DNA of 64,000 nucleotides from an uncultured Clostridia bacterium. Lineage in GTDB: Bacteria > Bacillota > Clostridia > Christensenellales > UBA1242. A model generated the notes under the pieces. That model saw only the letters and a list, made by a program, of their open reading frames with translations, did not search any database and was not told where the DNA came from. A program made the position numbers and the translations under genes. Of the stretch, positions 30,375-41,858 are shown one piece after another (the stretch's first letter is position 1; the number at the start of each line of letters is the position of its first letter). The stretch lies in contig CANQWK010000005.1 of assembly GCA_947627545.1 (NCBI GenBank), positions 16,377-80,376 of the forward strand, read 5' to 3'.

Positions 30375-30424
30375 CTATTTTTTTTAATTTGTTTAAACTC
30401 TAAAAAATGTGAAATAATTTTTAT

Positions 30425-31216
30425 ATGAGTAAATTTGGAATAGTAAATTTAATAGACAAAATTTTTGTATCCGTTTCAATTTTTTTAATAATTTTTGCGT
30501 GGATAAATTTTTATTTGCGTAATTTATGGGCAACTTTTATTTTAAGCTTAATTTTTAGTTTTGCAATTGTGTTTATACTTTATTATTTTTTAAATAAGAA
30601 AGATGAAAAAATAAACCTGAACAAAAAACAACTTGAAGACATGAACAGAACATTATTAGCATTTAAATTAGCACCAAAAAGCGAGCAATTAAACATTATA
30701 AAAATGGCAATAGAAAAGGAGCATGAAGTAAAAAGCGAAAACAACAAAATATCATATATTGACGCATTTGGCAAACATTTAATTATTTTAGCAATTGATT
30801 TGCAAAAAATTACTGAAAATGATTTAATAAATTTGTTAAATAAAAATTACAAAAAAGATATTGATTGTTTTGATATTATTTGCAATGAACATGACAATAT
30901 AAATACGGAATTTTTAAAAAATAAAAAAATAAATTTAATAAACAGTAAAATTTTATATAAGAATTACATTTTAAAAAGTGGTAAAGAACTGAATGTTGAC
31001 AAATTAAATACCAACATTACAAAAATAAAGTTTAAAGATATTTTAAAAAACATTTTTACACCACAAAAAGCAAAAACTTATTTTATATGCGGATTAGTTT
31101 TAATTTTCAGCAGTATAATTTTACCTTATCATTTTTATTACATTATTGTTGGAAGTATGTTAATGTTGTTTGCTGTAATATGTAAAATTAAGCCAAAATT
31201 TGATAACAAAAATTAA
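30425..31216 (+). CDS. Hypothetical membrane protein (2 N-term + 2 C-term TM segments)
   Basis: Hydrophobic stretches at both ends with a soluble Lys/Asn-rich middle; no family recognised. Confidence 0.7.
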   Translation: MSKFGIVNLIDKIFVSVSIFLIIFAWINFYLRNLWATFILSLIFSFAIVFILYYFLNKKDEKINLNKKQLEDMNRTLLAFKLAPKSEQLNIIKMAIEKEHEVKSENNKISYIDAFGKHLIILAIDLQKITENDLINLLNKNYKKDIDCFDIICNEHDNINTEFLKNKKINLINSKILYKNYILKSGKELNVDKLNTNITKIKFKDILKNIFTPQKAKTYFICGLVLIFSSIILPYHFYYIIVGSMLMLFAVICKIKPKFDNKN

Positions 31217-31318
31217 TTTTTTATAAAAAATTTTTAAAAATTTAATTTTTTGCACTAAATTTTTAAATTTTTTGTTCTTTTTTATCAATTTTATTTTAAT
31301 TTTAAAAATTTATTCATT

Positions 31319-32437
31319 TTACATTTTATAAATTTTTATTAAGGCATTAATCAATTCATCAATTTCTTGTTTTGTGTTAAAAAAATCTAAAGAAACTCGC
31401 ACTGCTCCTGTTTCTATAGTGTTTAATTTTTTATGGATTAATGGAGCACAATGCAAACCAGACCTTACACAAATGCCAAATTCATCATTTAATATATTTG
31501 CAATTAATGCACTATCATATCCTTCTATGTTAAAACTAAAAACATTTTTAGAATCAGTTTTGGAATAAATTTTTAAAAATTTTAAATTTTTCAACTGATT
31601 ATATAGGTAATTTGATAAATTTTCTTCTATTTTTTTAATATTTTGAAAATTTTTTAAAAGAAAACTTATTCCTGCATTTAAACTTATTATTGGTAAAGTT
31701 GGAATTGTACCGGCCTCTAAACCCTCTGGTATGTCGTTTGGTTGAATTAAATTTTCACTATCTGTTCCTGTGCCTCCGCATAGCATTGGCTGTATAGTTA
31801 TTCCTTTTTTTATTAACAATCCGCCTACTCCTGTGCTAGCCAATAAACCTTTATGCCCTGCAAAAGCATATAAATCTATGTTAGTTTTTGTTAAATCAAT
31901 ATCAATATGCCCACTCGATTGTGCACCGTCAACTAAATATAACAAATTGTGCTTATGTGCTAGTTTAGATACTTCGTTTATATCTATACATTCCCCTGTA
32001 ACATTTGAACAAGCGGTTGTAATTATCATTTTTGTATTTGATTTTATAAATTTTTCTATTTCAAAAGTTAGATTATCTTTTTCGCAAAAAACAACATCTA
32101 CCTCTACTCCATTAGATTTTAATTTTTCTAACGGACGAAGTACGGAATTATGCTCAAAACAGGTTGTTATTACATGGTCGCCTGCCTTTAAACTGCCAAA
32201 AATTGCTAAATTTAATGCCTCAGTGCAATTTTTTGTAAAAACAACATCATAATTTTCTGCGTTAAAAAATTGTTTTAATTTTTCACGCGTATCAAAAACA
32301 ATTTCAGCAACTTGCTGCGACAATTTATGCCCACTTCGTCCAGGATTTGCAGTTAATTTATTTATTGCCAACGTAATTGTATTTTTAACTTGAATTGGTT
32401 TTTTAAAACTTGTTGCTGCGTTATCAAAATATATCAT
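31319..32437 (-). CDS. Cysteine desulfurase family protein (class V aminotransferase)
   Basis: MIYFDNAATSFKKP...; DGAQSSGHIDIDL; FAGHKGL; RSGLHCAP. ORF-track start (32500) is upstream of the conserved start MIYFDNAATS at 32437. Confidence 0.92.
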   Translation of the reverse strand: MIYFDNAATSFKKPIQVKNTITLAINKLTANPGRSGHKLSQQVAEIVFDTREKLKQFFNAENYDVVFTKNCTEALNLAIFGSLKAGDHVITTCFEHNSVLRPLEKLKSNGVEVDVVFCEKDNLTFEIEKFIKSNTKMIITTACSNVTGECIDINEVSKLAHKHNLLYLVDGAQSSGHIDIDLTKTNIDLYAFAGHKGLLASTGVGGLLIKKGITIQPMLCGGTGTDSENLIQPNDIPEGLEAGTIPTLPIISLNAGISFLLKNFQNIKKIEENLSNYLYNQLKNLKFLKIYSKTDSKNVFSFNIEGYDSALIANILNDEFGICVRSGLHCAPLIHKKLNTIETGAVRVSLDFFNTKQEIDELINALIKIYKM

Positions 32438-32597
32438 ATTTAACTCTATGATTTTTTTATTTTTTATGATACAACGCTCAATATAGAAGTTAATATACAC
32501 AAAATTTTTATTTTCAATATACTGTGATTTTATTTTAACCGCATATTTAATTTTAACAAAAAATTTAATAATCTAATAAAATAATTTAGAGGCTATC

Positions 32598-32858
32598 ATG
32601 AAATACTTAATAATTGCATTTAAATCTCGCACTCAATTGCAAAATTTTGCCAAAACTCTTCGCCTCTATGGCTTAAATGTAAGTGTTATAAACACGCCTA
32701 GAAGCATTTCAATTAGTTGCGGTTTAAGCATTAGAACAGAATATCATTATTTATCTACAATTAAAACAATTTTGTTGCAATCTCAATTTGAAAGTTTACT
32801 TGGCATTTATTCCATAACAAGAAACGGCCTTTATGAGCAAATTGAAAAAGTTTATTAA
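32598..32858 (+). CDS. DUF3343-like protein (putative Se/S carrier-like)
   Basis: 86 aa with 'CGLSIR' signature; next to a cysteine desulfurase as commonly seen; SD GAGG. Confidence 0.7.
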   Translation: MKYLIIAFKSRTQLQNFAKTLRLYGLNVSVINTPRSISISCGLSIRTEYHYLSTIKTILLQSQFESLLGIYSITRNGLYEQIEKVY

Positions 32859-32909
32859 GCCAATTTATTGTTGGCTTATTATTTTTATTTATATTAAGAT
32901 TTATTACAA

Positions 32910-32938
32910 TTGACAAATATATGAAAATTTGTTAATAT
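32910..32938 (+). promoter_or_regulatory. Promoter TTGACA-17-TAATAT, 6 nt before ATG of nth (leaderless candidate)
   Basis: TTGACA AATATATGAAAATTTGT TAATAT ATCAAC ATG. Confidence 0.8.
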
Positions 32939-32944
32939 ATCAAC

Positions 32945-33598
32945 ATGCAAAAGTTTAAAAAAATAAAAAATTATTTAAATGAACTTTTTCCAAATGCAAA
33001 ATGTGCATTAAATTTTACAACTCCTTACGAGTTATTAATTGCCGTTATGCTTTCCGCTCAATGCACAGACAAACGTGTAAACCTTGTTACAAAAGATTTA
33101 TTTAAAATTGCAAACACTCCGCAAAAAATTATAAATCTTGGAGAAAATAAACTAAAACAAATTATTTATCCGTGCGGATTTTACAATGCAAAAAGTAAAG
33201 CAATTTTAAAAACAAGTGAAGATTTAATAAATAAATTTAATGGACAAGTTCCTTCTACATTAGAAGAACTTACATCTTTGCAAGGTGTTGGCAGAAAAAC
33301 GGCTAATGTGGTTTTAGCAAACGCCTTTGGCGAGCAAACAATTGCTGTTGACACACATGTTCATAGGGTTTCTAAACGCCTTGGCTTAACTAGTGAAAAC
33401 TCCACTCCGTTGCAATGCGAACTTGACTTACTTAAAATTGTACCTTACGAGCAACGAAGTTTAACTCATCATCAAATAATTTTATTTGGGCGTGAAGTTT
33501 GTAAAGCAATAAAACCTAATTGTGAAATTTGCAAATTAAAAGACATTTGTTTATATTTCAATGCTAAAACTAAAACAAAAACTAAAAGCAATAAATAA
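32945..33598 (+). CDS. nth: Endonuclease III
   Basis: MLSAQCTDKRVN; LQGVGRKTANVVL; VDTHVHRVS; CxxxxxxCxxCxxxxxC FeS motif. Confidence 0.96.
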   Translation: MQKFKKIKNYLNELFPNAKCALNFTTPYELLIAVMLSAQCTDKRVNLVTKDLFKIANTPQKIINLGENKLKQIIYPCGFYNAKSKAILKTSEDLINKFNGQVPSTLEELTSLQGVGRKTANVVLANAFGEQTIAVDTHVHRVSKRLGLTSENSTPLQCELDLLKIVPYEQRSLTHHQIILFGREVCKAIKPNCEICKLKDICLYFNAKTKTKTKSNK

Positions 33599-33625
33599 AA
33601 ATGCTTAACATTCAATTAATTTTAA

Positions 33626-34906
<1,281 letters not shown>

Positions 34907-34967
34907 GCAGCTTAGCTGCCTCTACTCACAAAACAAACACACCTTAAAACGAATAATTAGGAGAAAT

Positions 34968-35453
34968 ATGTTTATTTACAGAAAAGCCAACTTAAAAGAT
35001 TTAAACACAATTTGGGATAAAGATATTAAAGAAAACAAAGACGATAAAAGATATATTAAATGGAAAGAATCTTTTATTAACTCAAACAAAAATGGAGATA
35101 TCGTTACTTTCGTTGTTTTAAACGATGGCGACCCAATTGGACAATGTACAATAGTTCTTAATGTAAACAACATAAAATTTAAATGTAAAAATTTTTTATG
35201 TGATGGTAAAGAAAAAGCATATCTTTCCACTATAAGAATTGAAAAACAATTTGAAGGGCAAGGTCATATTTCAAAACTTGTTAAAACAGTGGAAGATTTT
35301 GCTAGAAAGAAAGGATTTTATTACTTAACAATAGGAGTTGAAGCAAAAGAAAGTCGTAATCTTGCGATATATTTGCATTTTGATTATACTAATTTTATAA
35401 CAAGTGAATTAGACGACGACACCCTTATCTTGTTTTATCAAAAATCATTATAA
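34968..35453 (+). CDS. GNAT-family N-acetyltransferase
   Basis: Start at 34968 has SD TTAGGAG; STIRIEKQFEGQGHISKLVKTVEDFARKKG. Confidence 0.82.
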   Translation: MFIYRKANLKDLNTIWDKDIKENKDDKRYIKWKESFINSNKNGDIVTFVVLNDGDPIGQCTIVLNVNNIKFKCKNFLCDGKEKAYLSTIRIEKQFEGQGHISKLVKTVEDFARKKGFYYLTIGVEAKESRNLAIYLHFDYTNFITSELDDDTLILFYQKSL

Positions 35454-35495
35454 ATTAATTTATTTTATAAAAAAATTAAATTTAAAAGGAAAATT

Positions 35496-35789
35496 ATGAT
35501 AACAAAAACTGAAAGAATTAAATTAAGAAGCCTTGCATCCACAATAAAACCAACAATTTGGGTTGGCAAAGAAGGTTTTAGCGAAAACGTTTTAAAACAA
35601 ATTGACGAAGAACTTTTTAATCACGAACTTATTAAAATAAGTTTGCAAGAAAATGTTAGTCCACTAAGCGAATTTGAATTAACCGAAATGGCGGTAAAAC
35701 TAGGTGCAGAAGTTGTAACAACAATTGGCAGAAAAATTGTTTTATACAAACACAGCGAAAAAAAAGGCATTAAGCACGTTTTAGCTTAA
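35496..35789 (+). CDS. yhbY: YhbY-family RNA-binding protein (CRM domain)
   Basis: LRSLASTIKPTIWVGKEGFSENVLKQIDEELFNHELIKISL. Confidence 0.95.
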   Translation: MITKTERIKLRSLASTIKPTIWVGKEGFSENVLKQIDEELFNHELIKISLQENVSPLSEFELTEMAVKLGAEVVTTIGRKIVLYKHSEKKGIKHVLA

Positions 35790-35800
35790 TGTCTTTTTTT
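35766..35800 (+). terminator. Terminator overlapping the yhbY stop
   Basis: GGCATTAAGC ACGTTTTA GCTTAATGTC TTTTTTT. Confidence 0.75.
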
Positions 35801-35862
35801 TATTAAAATTATGTAATTTCAATATAAATTAAATTGTTAAAATTTTTAGTTTTTCACATTAA

Positions 35863-36192
35863 TTATTGGTTGTCAATTTTAAGTAGCCCATTTTGTTCTT
35901 TATAATTTAACACGCCATCATGTGCTAATTTTTTGTTTGGGGCTTTTGTTATAATATCATAAATAGCCCAAATGTCCTGCCAAGACAATTTATAATCTAT
36001 TTCAATTTTAACACCATTAAAAACAAAAATTAATTTTTGAGTTTTAGCAATTAAATGCCTTAATTTTACAACTTCTTTTGCCGCTGTATATATTTGGCAA
36101 TTATGCCCTTTTACTACTAATTTATGAGAATTTTCTTCTATTAATTCTAAAAATAAATTACATTTTAAAAAATCTTCTGTATCTATATTCAT
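35863..36192 (-). CDS. Hypothetical protein (109 aa)
   Basis: SD AGGTGGTGTT upstream of ATG; no family recognised. Confidence 0.6.
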   Translation of the reverse strand: MNIDTEDFLKCNLFLELIEENSHKLVVKGHNCQIYTAAKEVVKLRHLIAKTQKLIFVFNGVKIEIDYKLSWQDIWAIYDIITKAPNKKLAHDGVLNYKEQNGLLKIDNQ

Positions 36193-36307
36193 TTAACACC
36201 ACCTATTTAATTATATCATAAAGATTTTAATTGTCAATATCAAATTAAAATTAAATGCTAGTAAACAAGTAAAATAAGTGTTAAATTATATAAAAAGATA
36301 GTTTTGT

Positions 36308-36961
36308 TTATTCAACTCGTGTGTAATTTTTAATTTCAAAATCGGTAGATTTTATTTCGTTTTTAATATTTTGACTTTGTTTTGGTTTAAACAAATTTAA
36401 AATGTTTGATAGTCCTCCCGAAGAAGAAAAAGCCTTTATTAACGAAGAAAAATCTAAGTTTGAATTATCTTTTTCATTTTCATTGTTAGAATTATTTAGC
36501 ATAGAGATTAAATTACCAAAACTGCCTGTTCCAACACCTTTAAACAACCCAGACAATAATGGCAATAAATTTTTAAAATCTAAATTAAAACCAAAATTTT
36601 GAGGTGGGCATTTAGGTTTTGGTTTAGGTTTTGGCACACAGTTACAATTGCCCTTGATAAAATTATTGTTTAAATAAAAATTTGGCACACTTTCATAAGG
36701 TTGCTGAAAAACAACTTTTTTAGGCGAGCACATTTTTTGAGATTTTAAATTTTTGTTATCAAATGGTAAAAATTGCGGATATATATTTTGCGTAAAATTT
36801 GAAGATGAATTATTTACATTTGCATTTGGAAATAAATTATTTTGTTTTAAATTTGAAGATGAATTGTTTATTTTTGAATTAGGTGACGTATTATTGACAC
36901 TCCAATTTTGTATATAAGCGTTTGAGTCTACATATATTTTATTTTGTTCGTTTAATTCCAT
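36308..36961 (-). CDS. Hypothetical Asn/Ser-rich low-complexity protein with KPKPKPK motif
   Basis: Near-repeat SKINNSSSNLKQNNLFPNANVNNSSSNFTQN; CVPKPKPKPKCPP. Confidence 0.6.
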   Translation of the reverse strand: MELNEQNKIYVDSNAYIQNWSVNNTSPNSKINNSSSNLKQNNLFPNANVNNSSSNFTQNIYPQFLPFDNKNLKSQKMCSPKKVVFQQPYESVPNFYLNNNFIKGNCNCVPKPKPKPKCPPQNFGFNLDFKNLLPLLSGLFKGVGTGSFGNLISMLNNSNNENEKDNSNLDFSSLIKAFSSSGGLSNILNLFKPKQSQNIKNEIKSTDFEIKNYTRVE

Positions 36962-37038
36962 ACATTTATATATGAAAATATTTTTTGTTGTGCATTAACA
37001 AATTTAAAATTGATTGCATAAAAATAAACGAGGTGAAC

Positions 37039-37317
37039 ATGCCAAGAGATTTTAAAACTTTTGCAGAACAAAACAAAAATATTGTAAATGAAAATGTAAC
37101 CAAAGCAAATGATTATCAAGAATTAATAAACAAATATAAAGACATGGACAATAATGAATTAATGCAAAATTTGTTTAACGAAGCCAGCAAATTAAAACAA
37201 GAAGGCAAACTAGATTCTAACACTTTAAACAATTTAAAAACTACAATTGCTCCATTTCTAAACAATGAGCAACAATCAATGTTAAATTCTTTAATTAATG
37301 CAATTAATTCAAATTAA
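37039..37317 (+). CDS. Small hypothetical protein (MPRDFKTFAEQN...)
   Basis: Start at 37039 preceded by CGAGGTGAAC; helical, charged. Confidence 0.65.
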   Translation: MPRDFKTFAEQNKNIVNENVTKANDYQELINKYKDMDNNELMQNLFNEASKLKQEGKLDSNTLNNLKTTIAPFLNNEQQSMLNSLINAINSN

Positions 37318-37446
37318 AAAAATAAAAAGTAAAAACTTTGAAAAGAAAATTATAAAAAATTTTTAAATTTTAACAAAATTGACAAAATTTTTAATTTTTT
37401 TTGCAAAAAACAGCATTATTTTTTTAATTTTAAAAAATTTTTGTGT

Positions 37447-38562
37447 ATGAATAAAAATAAAATAAGCCCTCAACTTTTAAATTCAGTTTCTGTTTTAAAT
37501 AGTTACAACAACAAAACACAAGTTGTAATATCTTGTAACAATTTTGATGTTGCAAAACATTTTTTGCAAAATTATAAATATCAATTTGTTCCATACCGGT
37601 TTGCGAATTGTTTTTGTTTAAATGCCGATTATGATGATTTAAATATTTTTTCTAATCAAAAATTTATTAATTACATTCATGGTAATTCGCAGGTGAAAAT
37701 AGAGGCCGAAGATAAAGATTTATTAAACATTTCTGCCCTAAACGAAAACAAATTTTTTGGTCAAGGCGAAACAATATGTTTTATTGATACCGGAATTACA
37801 CCTCATTTTGATTTTGTTTTTCCTAAAAATAGAATTGTTAAATTTATTGATTTAATTAACAAAGAAAATTCATTTAACAATCTTTATGACGACAACGGCC
37901 ATGGCACTTTTGTTGCTGGCATTGCGTGTGGAAATGGAATTTTTAACAAACAATATTCTGGCTATGCCCCTCTAGCCAACATAATTGTTATAAAAGCACT
38001 GGGAGAAAATGGCGACAGCAACTCAAACAAAATTTTAGATGCAATGCAATGGGTTTACGAGAATTATAAAGCATATAATATCGGCATTGTGTGTATGAGT
38101 TTTGGAGCAGATGCAATTATTGAAAATGACCCACTTTCTAAGGGCGCTGAAAGTTTATGGAAACGTGGGCTTGTTGTGGTTGCAGCCGCTGGCAACAGCG
38201 GACCTGAAAGCAAAAGCATTAAATCGCCTGGCAATAACCCTTACATAATAACAGTAGGAGCACTTGATAGTTCAAATTTAACAATTGCAGAATTTAGCAG
38301 CCGCGGCCCCACAATTTATGGCCATAAACCTGATTTGCTTGCCCCAGCCGTTAATATTGTATCTTGCAATAATAAACTTACTCCTTACACAAAAATGTCT
38401 GGCACAAGCGTGGCTGCTCCAATTGTTGCAGCAGTTTGTGCTATAATAAAATGCAAATATAAAAATTTTACAAACCAAGATGTTAAAAATTATTTATTGG
38501 CACATTGTGTAAAATTAACAGGCGATTTAGACAAAGAAGGTGCAGGTTACTTAAAATTTTAA
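37447..38562 (+). CDS. S8 family serine peptidase (subtilisin-like)
   Basis: Catalytic triad FIDTGI..., DNGHGTFVAGI, MSGTSVAAPIVA. Confidence 0.92.
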   Translation: MNKNKISPQLLNSVSVLNSYNNKTQVVISCNNFDVAKHFLQNYKYQFVPYRFANCFCLNADYDDLNIFSNQKFINYIHGNSQVKIEAEDKDLLNISALNENKFFGQGETICFIDTGITPHFDFVFPKNRIVKFIDLINKENSFNNLYDDNGHGTFVAGIACGNGIFNKQYSGYAPLANIIVIKALGENGDSNSNKILDAMQWVYENYKAYNIGIVCMSFGADAIIENDPLSKGAESLWKRGLVVVAAAGNSGPESKSIKSPGNNPYIITVGALDSSNLTIAEFSSRGPTIYGHKPDLLAPAVNIVSCNNKLTPYTKMSGTSVAAPIVAAVCAIIKCKYKNFTNQDVKNYLLAHCVKLTGDLDKEGAGYLKF

Positions 38563-38564
38563 AT

Positions 38565-38593
38565 TTGATTTTTTTGCTAAAATATGCTAATAT
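38565..38593 (+). promoter_or_regulatory. Promoter TTGATT-17-TAATAT, 6 nt before ATG at 38600 (leaderless candidate)
   Basis: Direct reading. Confidence 0.6.
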
Positions 38594-38599
38594 ATTTTT

Positions 38600-39325
38600 A
38601 TGATAAAAATAGAAAATGTTAGCATTAAATATATAAAAGATTATTATTCGCTTTATAACCTAAATTTAGAAATTAACGGCAATACAATTTTGTTTGGAGA
38701 TGAAACAAGCGGAAACAATTTTTTATTAAGAATTTTAGCAAAAATAGATAAGCATTATGAGGGCAACATTTTTGTTGACAATGTAAATTTAAAACAATTA
38801 AAAGATAAAGATTTAAACATTGCATATTTGCCAAAACAAAATTATTTTTTTAAAAATAAAAGTATATTAAAAAATTTAACTTATCCATTAAAAATTAGAA
38901 AAATTGACGGTAAAAAAGCAAAAAATGATGTAATTTTGATGTTAAAACAATATAATTTAGAAAATTTTTTAAAAAATATAGAAAATTCTAATTTAATTTT
39001 TAACAATAATTACAATTTAAAAAAATTAAAAATTCGCAATTTTGAAAAAGATTTTTTAAATTGTAAAATGAAATATTTAAGTTTTTCTATGCAAAAAATT
39101 ATTTTACTTTTGCGAGCAATTATTTGGAAACCTAATTATATTTTATTAGAAAATTTTTTTGAAAATTTAGATAGTAATTATTATGAACTTGCAAATGAAA
39201 TTTTATTGAATTTAACAAAAACAATTATAATAGCAACCGAAAAACAAAATGGAAATTTAACATCTTATAAAAATTTTTATGAAATATCCTTTAATGCTGG
39301 CAGCATTGTTACACCTAACAACTAA
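38600..39325 (+). CDS. ABC-transporter ATPase-like protein with degenerate motifs
   Basis: ABC fold order preserved, but Walker A = GDETSGNNFL, signature = LSFSMQ, Walker B = ILLENFFENLD. Confidence 0.75.
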   Translation: MIKIENVSIKYIKDYYSLYNLNLEINGNTILFGDETSGNNFLLRILAKIDKHYEGNIFVDNVNLKQLKDKDLNIAYLPKQNYFFKNKSILKNLTYPLKIRKIDGKKAKNDVILMLKQYNLENFLKNIENSNLIFNNNYNLKKLKIRNFEKDFLNCKMKYLSFSMQKIILLLRAIIWKPNYILLENFFENLDSNYYELANEILLNLTKTIIIATEKQNGNLTSYKNFYEISFNAGSIVTPNN

Positions 39326-39339
39326 TAAATTTAAATTAA

Positions 39340-39368
39340 AAAATAAGGCTTGTGCCCTATTTTTTTAA
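39340..39368. terminator. Terminator-like hairpin
   Basis: AAAAATAAGGCTTGTGCCCTATTTTTTT. Confidence 0.55.
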
Positions 39369-39392
39369 TTATTCTTAAAAGATATTAGTTAA

Positions 39393-41858
39393 TTATTCGG
39401 CTTGTTTGGTTAAAAAGGTCAATTTATCATTTTTGCAATCTACCAACAATTGTTGACCTGCTTTTACTTCTCCTTTTAACATTTTATCTGCCAATTCATC
39501 TTCAATTTTTGTGGTTATTAATCGGCGAAGTGGTCTTGCTCCAAAATCTTCATTTGTTCCGTTTTTAACAAGATAATTTAATGTTGCAGTTGTAAATTTT
39601 AGTTCTACTCCGCTCTGTTTTAAGTTTTTGTTTAAATCGGCAAGCATTTTCTTTGCAATTTCTTTTAAAACTGGTTGTGAAAGTTTGTTAAATTGAACAA
39701 TGTTATCAATTCTGTTTATTAATTCTGGCTTAAAATATTTTTTAAGTTCGTTTAACATAACTGAAGATTTTTCTTCTTTGTTGCTATCTCCAAAACCTAA
39801 ATTTACATTTGTTTTGTTAAGTTTATCGCTGCCTATGTTAGAGGTTAAAATTACAATGGTGTTTTTAAAACTTACAACTTTACCGTGGCTATCGGTTAAT
39901 CTGCCATCGTCAAGAATTTGAAGAAGCATATTAAACACTTCTGGGTGAGCCTTTTCAATTTCATCAAATAAAACTACGCTATAAGGTTTACGCCTTACCT
40001 GTTCGGTTAATTGACCGCCATCGTCAAAGCCAACATATCCTGGAGGGCTACCTATCAATTTGCTAACGCTATGAGCTTCCATAAATTCGCTCATGTCTAG
40101 GCGGATAATTTTATTTTCATCGTCAAAAAGTGCCTCGGCAAGTGCCTTTGACAATTCGGTTTTACCTACGCCTGTTGGGCCAAGGAACAAGAAACTTCCA
40201 ATTGGACGGCGTGGGTCTCTTATGCCTATGCGGCTGCGTCTTATGGCTTTTGAAACCTTTTCAACTGCTTCGTCCTGCCCTTTAACACGTTCGGTTAACA
40301 CTTTTTCAAGATGCAATAATTTTTCAGCCTCACCCTCGGTTAATTTGGTTAACGGAATGTTTGTCCATTTACTTACAACTTCTGCAATGTCTTGTTCATT
40401 GATTTCCGCACTTTCTGTTTGCACTTTTGGTAAGGTTTTTTGCCTTTCAATTTCGTCCTTTATTTTTGTTATTTGGTCGCGCAATTTGCCAGCCTTATCG
40501 AAATCTTCTTGATTTACTGCATCTTCCTTTTCCGCCTCTAATTTTGTTAATTTTTCTTTTAAAGTTTTTATTTCCGCGCTTTCATAATTAGATTTAACTT
40601 TTGCTCGGCTTGATGCCTCATCAATAAGGTCTATTGCTTTATCTGGCAAACTTCTATCTTGAATATATCTATCGCTTAACTCGGCGGCTGCTTTAATTGC
40701 AGCATCAGTTATTTTCACTTTGTGAAAAGCTTCGTAACTATCTCTTAGCCCACGCAAAATTTCTATTGTTTGCTCAACAGTTGGAGGGTCAACCGTTATT
40801 GGTTGAAAGCGGCGTTCTAGCGCCTTATCTTTTTCAATATATTTTCGATATTCATCGGTGGTTGTTGCACCTATTGTTTGCATTTCGCCACGTGCAAGAT
40901 ATGGTTTTAGCATATCAGCAGGGTTGGTTTCTCCTTTTTCACTGCCAACTTGGGCAAGAGTGTGAATTTCGTCAATAAACACAATAATATTTTGATTGGC
41001 AATTATAGTTTCTATCGCATTTTTAAGTTTTTCTTCCATGCTGCCACGATATTTTGTGCCTGCCATAAGTCCGCCTATATCTAGGCTATATATGGTTTTA
41101 TTTTTAAGAAGAGCAGGGACATCGCCCGAAACAATCCTTCTTGCTAAACCTTCAACCACAGCGGTTTTACCCACACCAGCTTCTCCAATTAAAACCGGAT
41201 TATTTTTTGTTTTGCGGCATAAAATTTCAATCATGCGTTCAATTTCGTTTTCTCTGCCAATAATAGGGTCAATTTTTCCATTTTTTGCTCTAAGAGTTAA
41301 ATCCGAACCCATTTCTAAAAGTTCGTCTGGAAGTTCACTTCTATATTCCTCTTGATTTTGTTTTCCTGTTCGGTTGCTTGTGTTTCCAACTTGAACAAAG
41401 CCATTAGTGTTAAAGCCGTTTGTTTGATTTGTTGCCATGTTTGTTATTAAACCGATTGCTCGGTTACGCATTTCAACAATGTTCAATTTTAAAACATTAA
41501 CTAAAATATTAATAGCAAAACTATCATCTTGGCTTAAAAGTGCAACTAAGAGATGTTCGGTTGAAATATATGCACTATGAGTGCGTTTTGCAACTGACGA
41601 AGCAATAACAATTAATTCCTTAACTCGCGGAGTTATTTCTACCGTGTTAGTTGGCATGCCTTTGTTGCCAATTTGCATTAAAATATCTTCAATAATGTCG
41701 CTATCAATCCGATAAGTTTGCAATAATTTTTTAGATTTGCTATCTACTTTGGTTAACGCATATAAAATATGTTCTGTGCCAACCTCATTGCCCATTTTTG
41801 CAGCAAATTGACTAGCAACTTGAATAACTTTATTTGCTAAATCGGTTAAATTATACAT
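39393..41858 (-). CDS. clpC: ATP-dependent Clp protease ATP-binding subunit ClpC
   Basis: Two AAA+ modules GEAGVGKTA and GPTGVGKTEL; Clp N-domain; UVR motif; operon with mcsB/mcsA/ctsR. Confidence 0.97.
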   Translation of the reverse strand: MYNLTDLANKVIQVASQFAAKMGNEVGTEHILYALTKVDSKSKKLLQTYRIDSDIIEDILMQIGNKGMPTNTVEITPRVKELIVIASSVAKRTHSAYISTEHLLVALLSQDDSFAINILVNVLKLNIVEMRNRAIGLITNMATNQTNGFNTNGFVQVGNTSNRTGKQNQEEYRSELPDELLEMGSDLTLRAKNGKIDPIIGRENEIERMIEILCRKTKNNPVLIGEAGVGKTAVVEGLARRIVSGDVPALLKNKTIYSLDIGGLMAGTKYRGSMEEKLKNAIETIIANQNIIVFIDEIHTLAQVGSEKGETNPADMLKPYLARGEMQTIGATTTDEYRKYIEKDKALERRFQPITVDPPTVEQTIEILRGLRDSYEAFHKVKITDAAIKAAAELSDRYIQDRSLPDKAIDLIDEASSRAKVKSNYESAEIKTLKEKLTKLEAEKEDAVNQEDFDKAGKLRDQITKIKDEIERQKTLPKVQTESAEINEQDIAEVVSKWTNIPLTKLTEGEAEKLLHLEKVLTERVKGQDEAVEKVSKAIRRSRIGIRDPRRPIGSFLFLGPTGVGKTELSKALAEALFDDENKIIRLDMSEFMEAHSVSKLIGSPPGYVGFDDGGQLTEQVRRKPYSVVLFDEIEKAHPEVFNMLLQILDDGRLTDSHGKVVSFKNTIVILTSNIGSDKLNKTNVNLGFGDSNKEEKSSVMLNELKKYFKPELINRIDNIVQFNKLSQPVLKEIAKKMLADLNKNLKQSGVELKFTTATLNYLVKNGTNEDFGARPLRRLITTKIEDELADKMLKGEVKAGQQLLVDCKNDKLTFLTKQAE

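Noticed and set aside
31217-31318. Very AT-rich intergenic tracts (also 10985-11140, 24000-24240, 37320-37440)
   Set aside because: Consistent with overall base composition; no structured motif identified beyond terminators already listed
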